Shown here: piece after piece, positions 7,313 through 15,324 of the stretch | Layout: each line of letters opens with the position of its first letter | How positions within the stretch are numbered: the stretch's first letter is position 1 | Origin: MED-G105 sp965263305 | GTDB taxonomy: Bacteria > Pseudomonadota > Alphaproteobacteria > Caulobacterales > Parvularculaceae | Length of the DNA stretch: 64,000 nt | Direction of reading: 5' to 3' | Assembly (NCBI GenBank): GCA_965263305.1 | Contig: OZ253666.1 | Coordinates: 62,001 to 126,000, forward strand | Translations under genes and position numbers: made by a program | The notes under the pieces: generated by a model | Seen by the model: only the letters and a program-made list of their open reading frames with translations | Database searches by the model: none | Told to the model about the DNA's origin: nothing

Positions 7313-8926
7313 TTACATTCTACCGACGCCGAAAATATTCGGCTGCAGGGTTCTTTCTTGCGCCGCAGCAACTGTGTCTAGGCAGAACGCCAGCACCTTG
7401 CGGCTATCGCGGGGGTCAATCAGTCCGTCATCCCAAAGGCGCGCGGTGGCGAACAGCGCTTTGCTCTCATCATCATATTTATCGATGATTTGTTCGGCCA
7501 TGGCGTCGAAATATTGTGTATTTGGCTCCTCACCGCGACGGGCGGCCGCTTCTTCGGCGACAATACGCATGGTCTTGGCCGCCTGCTCGCCGCCCATCAC
7601 CGCGACGCGGTTATTCGGCCAAGCAAAGATGAAATCCGGCCCAAAGGCGCGCCCGCACATGCCGTAATTGCCCGCCCCAAAGGACGCGCCGATATGGAGG
7701 GTGATTTTCGGCACGGTCATATTCGTGACCGCTTGAATCATTTTGGACCCGTGCTTCACGATGCCGCGTTGCTCCGCATCCGTTCCAACAAGATAGCCGG
7801 TCGTATTCTGTAGGAAGATCACCGGCGTGTTCGCCTGACACATCAACTGAATGAACTGAGCCGCTTTTGTCGCGCCATCAGGATCGATGGGGCCGTTATT
7901 CGAAATAATGCCCACGGGATGCCCGGCGATCGCCGCTTGGGTGCACACAGTCTGCACGCCATAGCCATCTTTAAACCCCAAAAGATCTGACCCATCGACA
8001 AGGCGGGCGATCACTTCTCGTGAATCATAGGGTTGGCGGTAGTCAGGCGGGACAACACCGAGGAGTTCCTCCGCGTCATAAATCGGTTCTTGAAAGGATC
8101 GGTCGGGCGTCGCCTCGCGGTTCAATTTCAGCTTATTAACAATTTCCCGGCCAATCCGCAGACCGTCAGCGTCATTTTCCGCCATGTAGTCGGCGGTGCC
8201 CGCCGTATGCACATGCATCTCGGCGCCGCCTAGTTCTTCATCCGTCGCAATCTCGCCGGTTGCGGCTTTTAACAAAGGCGGCCCAGCGAGGAAGACTTTT
8301 GTTCGCCCCCGGACGGCGACAACGTAATCCGACAACCCAGTCTGATAAGCGCCGCCCGCCGTGGAGGAGCCATGGACCACGGAAATAACCGGGCATCCGG
8401 CCGCGGAAAGACGCGCAAGATTGGCGAAGGTTTGTCCACCCGGCACAAACATATCCGATTGACGGAAGAGGTTCGCGCCGGCGCTTTCGATCAATTGGAC
8501 GTAGGGCAGTTTTTGCGCCAACGCCATTTCCTGGCTGCGCAGGGCCTTATGCACGCCCATGGGTGTCGCCGCCCCGCCCTTAATGCCGCTATCGGACGCG
8601 GAGACCATGCATCGAACGCCAGCGATGAACCCGATGCCGGAGATCCCTCCGCCGCCGAAGATGTTATGATCGCCATCATCATCATGCATTTTGTATCCGC
8701 AAAGCGTCGAGATTTCGAGAAAAGGCGCGCCGCGATCTAAGATCAGCGCCAACCGCTCACGCGGCAAAAGCTGGCCGCGTTTTTCGAATTTCGGTTTCGC
8801 CCGCGCTGACGTCGCGACGATTTTCTCTTCCAGCCCGCGAAATTCTTCGATCAATGCGAGATGACCGGCGCGGTTTTCTGCATAGCGCTCCGATGACGGA
8901 TCGATCTCGGACGTAAAAACCGGCAT
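7313..8926 (-). CDS. Acyl-CoA carboxylase beta subunit (carboxyltransferase), geranyl-/methylcrotonyl-CoA type
   Basis: The 537-residue carboxyltransferase has the N-lobe MPVFTSEIDPSS start, the segment ESAGANLFRQSDMF, oxyanion region HGSSTAGGAYQTGLSDY, FLAGPPLLKAATGE, and the C-lobe SFGAGNYGMCGRAF and MGGEQAA. This is the complete family length. It transfers CO2 from biotin to the gamma carbon of a 3-methyl-2-enoyl-CoA. It is the first gene of the operon, with GGAAAG before the ATG, about 130 bases from a divergent TetR gene and its inverted repeat. Sequence flavour (GAYQTGLSDYVV) is like AtuC, but the geranyl versus methylcrotonyl choice rests on pocket residues I cannot model here. Confidence 0.9.
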   Translation of the reverse strand: MPVFTSEIDPSSERYAENRAGHLALIEEFRGLEEKIVATSARAKPKFEKRGQLLPRERLALILDRGAPFLEISTLCGYKMHDDDGDHNIFGGGGISGIGFIAGVRCMVSASDSGIKGGAATPMGVHKALRSQEMALAQKLPYVQLIESAGANLFRQSDMFVPGGQTFANLARLSAAGCPVISVVHGSSTAGGAYQTGLSDYVVAVRGRTKVFLAGPPLLKAATGEIATDEELGGAEMHVHTAGTADYMAENDADGLRIGREIVNKLKLNREATPDRSFQEPIYDAEELLGVVPPDYRQPYDSREVIARLVDGSDLLGFKDGYGVQTVCTQAAIAGHPVGIISNNGPIDPDGATKAAQFIQLMCQANTPVIFLQNTTGYLVGTDAEQRGIVKHGSKMIQAVTNMTVPKITLHIGASFGAGNYGMCGRAFGPDFIFAWPNNRVAVMGGEQAAKTMRIVAEEAAARRGEEPNTQYFDAMAEQIIDKYDDESKALFATARLWDDGLIDPRDSRKVLAFCLDTVAAAQERTLQPNIFGVGRM

Positions 8927-9018
8927 AGGCGCTTTCCGCTCTGCTTCTCAGCGGCCAACTCCTCTGGGGGGCGAACGACCCGCTGAGCATTGTCAGCCAG
9001 TCCCTCCCCGTATGGGAA

Positions 9019-9052
9019 TTGACAAAAGAGTATATTTGTACTGTTTTATTGA
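9019..9052. promoter_or_regulatory. Candidate TetR operator between regulator and acyl-CoA operon
   Basis: An imperfect inverted repeat centred near 9035-9036 has half sites AAAAGAGTA and TACTGTTTT around a 6-base spacer; 10 of 14 positions per arm match. On the plus strand it contains TTGACA (9019-9024), and on the minus strand TATACT (9034-9029), a good -10 for the operon. A dimeric repressor bound here would block both promoters. It is a prediction from position and symmetry. Confidence 0.5.
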
Positions 9053-9053
9053 T

Positions 9054-9752
9054 ATGGCCAGAATTTCTAAAAATCAAGCGGTGATTGCAGAGCCCGCCTC
9101 ACCCGCAAGCGCCTCGCCCCAGCCAACCGGCGCCGCCTCCCGCCAGGCGACGAAAAGCGCGGCCATGCGGCGGCGCCTATGCGAGGCGGCGACAGACTGT
9201 TTCGCCACCGGGGGCTATCACGGCACGAGCATCAAGGCGGTGGTCGACGCCTCCGGCGCAAGCCACGGCGCCCTGCAGCATCATTTTCCGACGAAGCTCG
9301 ACCTAACAGCGGCGACGGCGGAATTTCTCCTCGGCAAATCCGTTCGCTGGTTCGCCGCCGTGAAACAACAACTCGCCGGCAGCCCCCAGGGCCTTGCCGA
9401 AGCGCTGCGCCGGTCATGGCGCGAACAATTTCGATCACCTGATTACGCCGCCCTTTTAGAGATCCTCATTGCCGCGCGTACTGATGATGATTTAAAAACC
9501 CGAGTGGCCCCAGCACTGGAAGCATGGCGTACGTCAATGGACGAAGAACTTGCCGCCCTTGACGCCAATGGCGAGGATGGTGACGCCATCTCGGTCCATC
9601 TTTCGACACGGCTCAAATCCCTCCTGACCATCGGTCGCGCCATGATGACGGGTCTCCTCGTCCATGACGCGCTTCTCGACGATGACCCTCAATTGGAGGC
9701 GACGTTGGAGGCGTGGTTGCAGCTGGCAACAGAGGCGCTTGAAAACGGTTAG
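9054..9752 (+). CDS. TetR-family transcriptional regulator (AtuR-like)
   Basis: The protein has about 232 residues, with a helix-turn-helix N-terminal domain (CFATGGYHGTSIKAVVDASG, then HGALQHHFPTK, the TetR signature) and a variable ligand-binding C-terminal domain. It is divergent from the acyl-CoA carboxylase operon, the place held by AtuR in atu clusters, so it is probably the acyl-CoA-responsive repressor of that operon and of itself. The ATG at 9054 abuts the inverted repeat and has no Shine-Dalgarno, so a leaderless mRNA is possible. The ATG at 9012 would put the operator inside the coding region. An Ala/Ser/Pro-rich tail of about 35 residues precedes the DNA-binding domain. Confidence 0.85.
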   Translation: MARISKNQAVIAEPASPASASPQPTGAASRQATKSAAMRRRLCEAATDCFATGGYHGTSIKAVVDASGASHGALQHHFPTKLDLTAATAEFLLGKSVRWFAAVKQQLAGSPQGLAEALRRSWREQFRSPDYAALLEILIAARTDDDLKTRVAPALEAWRTSMDEELAALDANGEDGDAISVHLSTRLKSLLTIGRAMMTGLLVHDALLDDDPQLEATLEAWLQLATEALENG

Positions 9753-9791
9753 CTTAACGAATGGCGCACCGTCGCCGCTGCGGATAACGAA

Positions 9792-9822
9792 AAAGGCCAC
9801 CCGGAAAATCCAGGCGGCCTTT
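9792..9822 (-). terminator. Terminator between the TetR gene and the small peptide gene
   Basis: AAAGGCCACC and GGCGGCCTTT form a 10-bp stem (one wobble pair), extended by an inner GGA/TCC. On the minus strand it is followed by GGCCTTTTTCG, a proper T run, so it ends the transcript of the 25-codon gene. On the plus strand it may also stop the TetR transcript. Confidence 0.75.
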
Positions 9823-9930
9823 CATTATTAGTACCTAAATCACAAGGTATCGCAATTGCCTCGAGCCGGTGGGTCCTCAGGATCAGGATGATCCATCAAC
9901 CGCCTACACTGAGGTAACGGATGACCAGCG

Positions 9931-10008
9931 TTAGCGCGCGCCCGAAGGCTGCTCCGATACGCCCGTCTTCCCTGTTTGGACAACCGGCTTCAAGAAATCA
10001 CTCGACAT
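9931..10008 (-). CDS. Candidate 25-residue peptide gene with near-perfect Shine-Dalgarno
   Basis: The ATG at 10008 is preceded by AAGGAGGTGG, the best ribosome site in this part of the window, and the frame closes with TAA after 25 codons. The peptide begins MSSDFLKPVVQTGK and ends with EQPSGAR. It is polar, has one Phe, no Cys, and no hydrophobic or signal stretch. A TATAAC box lies just upstream (10035-10030), and a strong terminator follows about 110 bases after the stop, so the transcript would be only about 230 bases. It could be a small protein, a peptide precursor, or a regulatory RNA with a short coding part. I know no family for it. Confidence 0.5.
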   Translation of the reverse strand: MSSDFLKPVVQTGKTGVSEQPSGAR

Positions 10009-10127
10009 CGGACCACCTCCTTTCTGAAAGTTATACCCCCCCTCAGACTGACCCGAACCGGCGCATTTGGCAAGGGTAACATCGTTAACGAACAGTTACT
10101 GGCGCCCTGACAGCGAGGGTCTCGAAT

Positions 10128-10481
10128 TCAGTATTCATCAGGAAAAATATGCCCCCCATCCTCCCGCTCTTTTAGCTGCGCGACAGCGGTCGCGAGGGCG
10201 GTGTCCAACACATCATAGAGATGGGGAAACAGCGCCCCGCCCCGGGACGGCTCCCATTTCAACGGGTCGCCGAGGCGTTTTGTCTCAAACGTCACCAACA
10301 ACAAATTTCGTTGGCCCTTGAAGTGTTTTTCGACGGTTTCTTCAACCTGATCAGCGGTTGAGAAATGGATGTAGCCATCGGCAAGGTCGATAGGCGCGCC
10401 TTTGAAAACGCCTTCCTTCATGGCGTCCCGCCATTCAGTTTCCGTGACAACCTTATAGATTTTCTCCGGATGCTCAGTCAT
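10128..10481 (-). CDS. DUF952 domain protein
   Basis: The 117-residue protein matches the DUF952 family: an opening like IYKVVTETEWRDA, then DGYIHFSTADQVEETVEKHF, then PLKWEPSRGGALFPHLY. The family folds like small ADP-ribosyl-binding or transferase-related domains, and its function is unproven. The conserved HFST and RGG..FPH segments are intact. It lies 32 bases downstream of a glutathione transferase gene on the same strand, so the two may be cotranscribed. Confidence 0.85.
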   Translation of the reverse strand: MTEHPEKIYKVVTETEWRDAMKEGVFKGAPIDLADGYIHFSTADQVEETVEKHFKGQRNLLLVTFETKRLGDPLKWEPSRGGALFPHLYDVLDTALATAVAQLKEREDGGHIFPDEY

Positions 10482-10513
10482 CGTTCTAATCCAGTTACGA
10501 GCGCTTTTTGGGG

Positions 10514-11125
10514 TTATGCGTCACGACCATCAGCGCGGATAAACGCAGGACGCGCAGAGATGCGCGCCCACCAGGCGGCGACATTGGGCGTCATCGCCTC
10601 TTCCACTTGTAGAATTTTCGCGAAATAAGCCGCGAAGCCAACGCTAATATCAGCCATTGTGAAGCGATCCCCACAAAGATAATCGCGCCCCTCTAAGCCG
10701 CTTTCCACGCTGCGCCAACGCGCGAGGAACCATTTGCGATAATCCGCCGCCGCTTGCGGCAACCGACGCTCTTCCGGCTCCAACACGGTATAACGAAAGG
10801 CGATCGTTAAGGGGAAGGTTAGCGTTGCGTCGGATCGAAACAGCCAATTGATGTAGACGCCATATTCAGCCTCATCAGGCCTCACCGCTAATGGCGTCGG
10901 TCCGTAACGATCAGCGAGATATTGGCAAATACCGGAGCTTTCCGTCAGGATAACATCGCCATCAACGAGCGCCGGCACAGTGCCCAGCGGGTTCACCTCT
11001 TTATAGGTCTTCGCCAATACCCGCGGCGGAAACGGCAACGTCTCCACCTCGCAGTCAAGGCCCATTTCCTCAATCGCCCATAAACAACGCAAAGAGCGTG
11101 ACCCTTTGCAGTGATAGAGTTTCAT
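10514..11125 (-). CDS. Glutathione S-transferase family protein
   Basis: The product has 203 residues. An N-terminal thioredoxin-like domain carries SRSLRCLWAIEE, the cis-Pro motif VPALVDG and the glutathione gamma-glutamyl contact TESSGICQYLA. An all-helical C-terminal domain has the family motif DRFTMADISVGF. Such enzymes conjugate glutathione to electrophiles or isomerise substrates in the cytosol. The N-terminal Ser11 or Ser13 may be the catalytic residue. It sits between an acyl-CoA synthetase and a DUF952 gene on the same strand. The substrate cannot be deduced. Confidence 0.88.
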   Translation of the reverse strand: MKLYHCKGSRSLRCLWAIEEMGLDCEVETLPFPPRVLAKTYKEVNPLGTVPALVDGDVILTESSGICQYLADRYGPTPLAVRPDEAEYGVYINWLFRSDATLTFPLTIAFRYTVLEPEERRLPQAAADYRKWFLARWRSVESGLEGRDYLCGDRFTMADISVGFAAYFAKILQVEEAMTPNVAAWWARISARPAFIRADGRDA

Positions 11126-11169
11126 ATTATTTCCCTAGACTGATTATTTTATAAAAAGCGCGAGTGCTC

Positions 11170-12711
11170 TTACAACTCCCGCAAGGTCGTTTTGAGCACC
11201 TTTCCGGAAGGATTGCGCGGTAACGCCTCGATAAAGTCAATTTCTCGCGGCAATTTAAAACTCGCGATCTGGTCTTTCAGATGAGCCGTCACCCCCTCCC
11301 CGTCGAGGGTTGCGCCCGGGCGTTTCACCACAAAGGCGCGCACGATCTCCCCCCATTTGGGGTCGGGTTTGCCGACAAACGCACATTCCAATACTTCCGG
11401 GTGTTTCGAGAGCACATTCTCTAACTCCGCTGGATAAATGTTTTCGCCGCCAGAGATGATCATGTCTTTGATGCGGTCAACCACATAGACAAAGCCGTCA
11501 TCGTCCATCCGCCCGGCATCCCCGGTCCAATACCAACCGTCTTTTACCGCGCTTTGTGTGGCGTCGGGCTTGTTCCAATACTCCAGCATGACGAAATTCG
11601 ACTTTGTAACAATCTCGCCAACCTCGCCGCTTGGGACCGATTGACCGGTTTCCGGGTCACAGATCTTTACCTCGCATCCTGGTAGCGGCTTGCCCGTCGC
11701 AGAGCGGGTGATCGGATTCTGGTGATCTTCATGCTGAAGGACGGTAAGCCCTCCCGTTGTTTCCGTCATGCCGTAGAATTGGTAGAACCGTGCGTTGGGC
11801 ATCGCCGCCATCGCCGCTTCTTGCAAAGCAGACGGCATGGGCGCCGCGCCGTAGGAAATGTTTGAGACATTTTCCAGCGAAACACCCATTTTTTTCGCCG
11901 CTTCTAAAATCATCATGACCATCGCCGGCACCAGGAACATATTTAAATGTTTGCCCTCCTGTGCGGCTTTCACAATCGCCGCCGGGTCGAACTGACGGTG
12001 TTGGTACACGGGCATGGAACGCTGCCATGCCATCATCCCAAAATTGACGCCAGCGATGTGGAAATGGGGCAAGGCATGAATGGCGATTTCATCATCGGAC
12101 TGCGGATTAATAACGCCGAGCCCCGCCCCCGCCTGACCGACACCGTCATAGCAACCGTTGGTGAGGACGACGCCCTTGGGCAGACCCGTTGTACCGCTGG
12201 TGTAGAGCTGCAAAACGGCATCATCTAAACTCGGTTCATAGCTTGGCTCGTTGGCGGACTGGGCGCTAATGAGCGCATCAAAACACGCCTTGCCGCCATC
12301 AGCGAGGGTGTAGATGCGATCCGGCGCCAGCACGTCTCCAAAATCGATTGCCTCCATAAACGCTTTCTCGACGATAAACAGGCTGGGCGCTGCATCACGC
12401 AAGATGCTGACAACCTCCGCCGGGGCGAGGCGCCAATTGATTGGCGTCAGCACTGCGCCAATTTTCGCGGCGCCGAAAATCGCATACCAAAAGGTGTCAA
12501 TATTTTGCGCAAGCCACGCGACACGATCGCCACGACCAACGCCAAGGCTCAGCATGGCCGCCGCCGCTTGGTTAGCGCGCTCATTGAGCTGACCATAGGT
12601 CAAGCGTTTATCCTCAAACACGAGCGCCAGTTCGTCCGGTCGGTCGGCGGCTTGTTGATTGATTGTCTCGTGAATAAGCGCAGTCGATAAAAGACGCGGG
12701 GACGCTGTCAT
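11170..12711 (-). CDS. Acyl-CoA synthetase (AMP-forming; fatty or other organic acid-CoA ligase)
   Basis: This 513-residue ANL-superfamily enzyme has the phosphate loop LYTSGTTGLPKG, the FYQFYGMTET motif, YWTGDAGRMDDDGF, and the C-terminal catalytic Lys region PRNPSGKVLKT. It activates a carboxylic acid with ATP and CoA through an acyl-adenylate. Chain-length class cannot be fixed from sequence; it resembles long-chain-fatty-acid ligases of uncertain specificity. It lies about 2 kb from the acyl-CoA carboxylase operon and could supply it, but is separated by other genes. Confidence 0.9.
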   Translation of the reverse strand: MTASPRLLSTALIHETINQQAADRPDELALVFEDKRLTYGQLNERANQAAAAMLSLGVGRGDRVAWLAQNIDTFWYAIFGAAKIGAVLTPINWRLAPAEVVSILRDAAPSLFIVEKAFMEAIDFGDVLAPDRIYTLADGGKACFDALISAQSANEPSYEPSLDDAVLQLYTSGTTGLPKGVVLTNGCYDGVGQAGAGLGVINPQSDDEIAIHALPHFHIAGVNFGMMAWQRSMPVYQHRQFDPAAIVKAAQEGKHLNMFLVPAMVMMILEAAKKMGVSLENVSNISYGAAPMPSALQEAAMAAMPNARFYQFYGMTETTGGLTVLQHEDHQNPITRSATGKPLPGCEVKICDPETGQSVPSGEVGEIVTKSNFVMLEYWNKPDATQSAVKDGWYWTGDAGRMDDDGFVYVVDRIKDMIISGGENIYPAELENVLSKHPEVLECAFVGKPDPKWGEIVRAFVVKRPGATLDGEGVTAHLKDQIASFKLPREIDFIEALPRNPSGKVLKTTLREL

Positions 12712-12760
12712 ATCATTTCCTCACCGAATTCGTTTTTGCCGGCCGCTTATTGCGACGCTT

Positions 12761-12913
12761 TTACGCGAGCGAGAGCCCGCTGACGTCGAGTATGCCCGGC
12801 GGGGAGAAAAAGTCACGATTTGTTTGCAATGGGTTTGGGTAGGGAGGCGGGGTTGGCACATCGCTGCCTACCGCGCCCATATCAGCAAGGAGATCCGTAT
12901 CGCCGGGTCGCAT
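12761..12913 (-). CDS. Possible 50-codon ORF upstream of the acyl-CoA synthetase
   Basis: This ATG-to-TAA frame encodes a Pro-rich peptide (segment SDVPTPPPYPNPLQTNRDFF) ending LDVSGLSLA. No Shine-Dalgarno precedes it, and there is an in-frame stop shortly upstream. The composition looks more protein-like than most chance frames, but evidence is thin. The rest of 12712-13044 shows no other gene, only a short palindrome. Confidence 0.2.
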   Translation of the reverse strand: MRPGDTDLLADMGAVGSDVPTPPPYPNPLQTNRDFFSPPGILDVSGLSLA

Positions 12914-13002
12914 GAACGGAGGGCCAGTTTACGCGGAGAGGTTTTTCAGAAGACAGATTAATCGCAATGACGAGCGTCGCGGCGTTTTCGGTTTCTGGCC
13001 CG

Positions 13003-13019
13003 AATTTCCTCAGGAAATT
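13003..13019. repeat. Short perfect palindrome downstream of tRNA-Leu
   Basis: AATTTCCT and AGGAAATT flank a single C. It lies about 25 bases past the tRNA 3' end on the minus strand. There is no T run, so it is weak as a terminator, and it could be a protein site. Confidence 0.4.
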
Positions 13020-13044
13020 TAAACAACTACCGCAAGATAAACAT

Positions 13045-13131
13045 TGGTGCGGGCGGCCGGACTTGAACCGGCACGGCCTTGCGGCCGACGGATTTTAAGT
13101 CCGTTGCGTCTACCAATTCCGCCACGCCCGC
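13045..13131 (-). tRNA. tRNA-Leu (UAA)
   Basis: The minus strand shows acceptor arms GCGGGCG and CGCCCGC, a D-arm region GGCGGAATTGGTAGACGC, anticodon stem ACGGA/TCCGT with loop CTTAAAA (anticodon UAA), a long variable arm (GGCCGCAAGGCC type, class II), and T-loop GGTTCAAGTCC. CCA is encoded at 13047-13045. The 87-base length with CCA fits a class II leucine tRNA reading UUA and UUG. Confidence 0.97.
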
Positions 13132-13197
13132 ATCCGAAGCGATGCGCTTTAGCATGGCTCGCACGCGCTGCCAACGCCGCGCGTGAAACAAGAAAGC

Positions 13198-13782
13198 CTA
13201 TTTCGACAAGGCCCCCTTCACCGGCTCGTCTTTCTTATCAGACCCTTCTTCGCCTGTATATCGGATGGCCGATTTGTCTTCGATCAGACGGCCCCAATAC
13301 CGGTTGTAGGGATGGACCGCGCGGGTGCTTGCGCCATCGCGCCAAAGTGTCCTGTCCTCATTGCGCCAGCGAAAAATCCCGCCTTCCAGGTTGTGGGCGT
13401 CCTCGACGCCTTCTTCGGCAAGACCGTCACGTACTTTGTTCAAAAACGCCGAAGAGCGCCGACCAACCGAGCAGTAGAAAACAGCCGTTTTTCCTTCCAG
13501 CATTTCGCCGTAGTTTTCCAAAAACGTGGCGGCGTCCATATTCGGATCGATCTGAACCGCGCCCTTTAAATGACTAACAGCGAACTCTTCTTTTCGGCGG
13601 ACATCAAACAAGACTAAGTTGTCGGATTGTCGCCCGGCTAGCGCCTCCCCATCGATATGGGACAGATCTTCATAGCGCCGTTCCAGTTTCGACTGGATGG
13701 TCTCTAACCCCTTATTGGCCCAAACCGGGGGCGCGGCCAACAGAAGAGTGGCAAAAATGATCAGAGGGCGTTTGGTCTTCAT
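13198..13782 (-). CDS. Periplasmic rhodanese-domain protein
   Basis: The protein has about 194 residues with a Sec signal peptide (MKTKRPLIIFATLLLAAPP..WA) and a single rhodanese domain: LFDVRRKEEF, HLKGAVQI, and active loop FYCSVGRRSS with the catalytic Cys. Rhodaneses transfer sulfane sulfur or bind thiols; periplasmic ones are mostly unassigned. The ATG at 13782 follows the serine deaminase stop by one base (TGAGATG) with GGTGGA upstream, so it is coupled to that gene. A longer start at 13800 lacks a ribosome site and spoils the signal peptide. The tail after the domain is charged. Confidence 0.85.
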   Translation of the reverse strand: MKTKRPLIIFATLLLAAPPVWANKGLETIQSKLERRYEDLSHIDGEALAGRQSDNLVLFDVRRKEEFAVSHLKGAVQIDPNMDAATFLENYGEMLEGKTAVFYCSVGRRSSAFLNKVRDGLAEEGVEDAHNLEGGIFRWRNEDRTLWRDGASTRAVHPYNRYWGRLIEDKSAIRYTGEEGSDKKDEPVKGALSK

Positions 13783-13783
13783 C

Positions 13784-15160
13784 TCAACATTCCACCACAT
13801 TAACCGCTAAACCGCCTTCGCTTGTTTCTTTGTATTTCCGGGACATATCAAGGCCCGTCTGGCGCATGGTCTCGATCACCTGATCAAGAGAGACTTTATG
13901 ACTTTCCGCCGCGCGCAGGGCAAGGCGGGCGGCATTCACGGCTTTCACCGCGCCGATAGCGTTTCGTTCAATACACGGTATTTGCACCAATCCACCGACG
14001 GGATCGCAGGTAAGGCCGAGATTATGCTCCATGCCGATTTCCGCCGCCCGTTCAATCTGCGATGGCGTACCGCCCCAAACAGCCGCAAGCCCCGCCGCCG
14101 CCATGGAGCACGCAACGCCTACCTCCCCCTGGCATCCCATCTCGGCCCCTGAAATTGAGGCCCGTTGTTTGTAGAGCATGCCAATCCCCGCGGCGACGAC
14201 AAGAAAACGGCGAATATGCGCCGTATTTTCCTCCCCGTCACAACAATAATGCTTGATCACGGAAGGGATGACGCCAGCGGCGCCGTTGGTCGGCGCTGTG
14301 ACCACGCGGCCGCCGGCTGCATTTTCCTCATTCACGGCCATCGCATAAACGTTGAGCCAATCGAACAGCTGTTCTCGCTCATTCCCGTGCGGGGCATCCA
14401 TGAGCTTTTGATAAAGGCCGGGCGCGCGGCGCACCACGGATAGACCGCCCGGCAGGACGCCGCTTGTCGTCAATCCGCGGGTGATGCAGGACGACATCGC
14501 GCGCCAAATGGCGTCTAAGCGGTCATAGGTCTCATCTCGCGGGCGCTGATCATCTTCATTTTGTAAGAGCAGCTCTTCGATGGAGAGACTATGATCACTG
14601 CATAATTCTAGTAACTCACGCGCCGATGAAAAACTAAACCGCGCAGGCCGTTTCAGATCGATAAGATCATCAACGGCCGGCGCGCTTAGTTGTTTAGCGC
14701 TAGCGATAAACCCACCGCCGACTGAATAATATGTTTGATCAAAAAGCACCTCGCCGTCGGCGCCTTTCAACATCAAATGAACGCCGTTTGGATGTAAATC
14801 CGGGATGATATCGCCACGAAAATCTAAATCACGCTGATATTGAAAATCGACTTCCGGCCCACCGAACAGTTGTAGGCGGTTACCTTTCTTGATCTGCTCG
14901 AACGATGCATCCGCCTCATCCGGATCAATGTCCTGCGGGTCAAACCCCAGCAGACCGAGAATAACCGCCTTATCGCAAGCATGCCCGATACCGGTCAACG
15001 CTAACGATCCCTGCAATTCGATATGCACCTGGTCCGTGGATTTAATTTTCCCCGCGTCAGCTGCCTCAAGAACAAACCGCCGCGCAATTCGCATAGGCCC
15101 CACCGTATGGGACGAAGACGGGCCGATACCAATTTTGAATATATCGAATACGCTTAGCAT
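13784..15160 (-). CDS. sdaA: L-serine ammonia-lyase, iron-sulfur type
   Basis: The single-chain enzyme has about 458 residues. The beta (ASB) domain opens with MLSVFDIFKIGIGPSSSHTVGPM, and the alpha domain carries APTNGAAGVIPSV and the cluster cysteines in GCQGEVGVACSMAAAG and GLTCDPVGGLVQIPCIERN. It deaminates L-serine to pyruvate and ammonia using a [4Fe-4S] cluster. The start at 15160 matches the family N-terminus; the upstream ATG at 15196 adds 12 unconserved residues. The short rhodanese gene downstream is directly coupled, hinting at sulfur or cluster chemistry, though that protein appears to be exported. Confidence 0.93.
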   Translation of the reverse strand: MLSVFDIFKIGIGPSSSHTVGPMRIARRFVLEAADAGKIKSTDQVHIELQGSLALTGIGHACDKAVILGLLGFDPQDIDPDEADASFEQIKKGNRLQLFGGPEVDFQYQRDLDFRGDIIPDLHPNGVHLMLKGADGEVLFDQTYYSVGGGFIASAKQLSAPAVDDLIDLKRPARFSFSSARELLELCSDHSLSIEELLLQNEDDQRPRDETYDRLDAIWRAMSSCITRGLTTSGVLPGGLSVVRRAPGLYQKLMDAPHGNEREQLFDWLNVYAMAVNEENAAGGRVVTAPTNGAAGVIPSVIKHYCCDGEENTAHIRRFLVVAAGIGMLYKQRASISGAEMGCQGEVGVACSMAAAGLAAVWGGTPSQIERAAEIGMEHNLGLTCDPVGGLVQIPCIERNAIGAVKAVNAARLALRAAESHKVSLDQVIETMRQTGLDMSRKYKETSEGGLAVNVVEC

Positions 15161-15324
15161 GCACCCAAACCATTTCTTGGCAACCACAACAAACACAGCA
15201 CAACGTTGAACTCAAAACCAAGTTGATCATGCATTCTAGCGATGGAAAACCTAGCTCATCCGTAGCACAATCAGATCGGCGATAAAATAAGGCCCCTTGC
15301 CCCTCGGTCATAACGTCCCAGCCG

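Noticed and set aside
3308..8926. Plain leucine-degradation (liu) operon
   Set aside because: The dehydrogenase and hydratase motifs fit AtuD/AtuE better, and HMG-CoA lyase is missing; kept as an alternative only.
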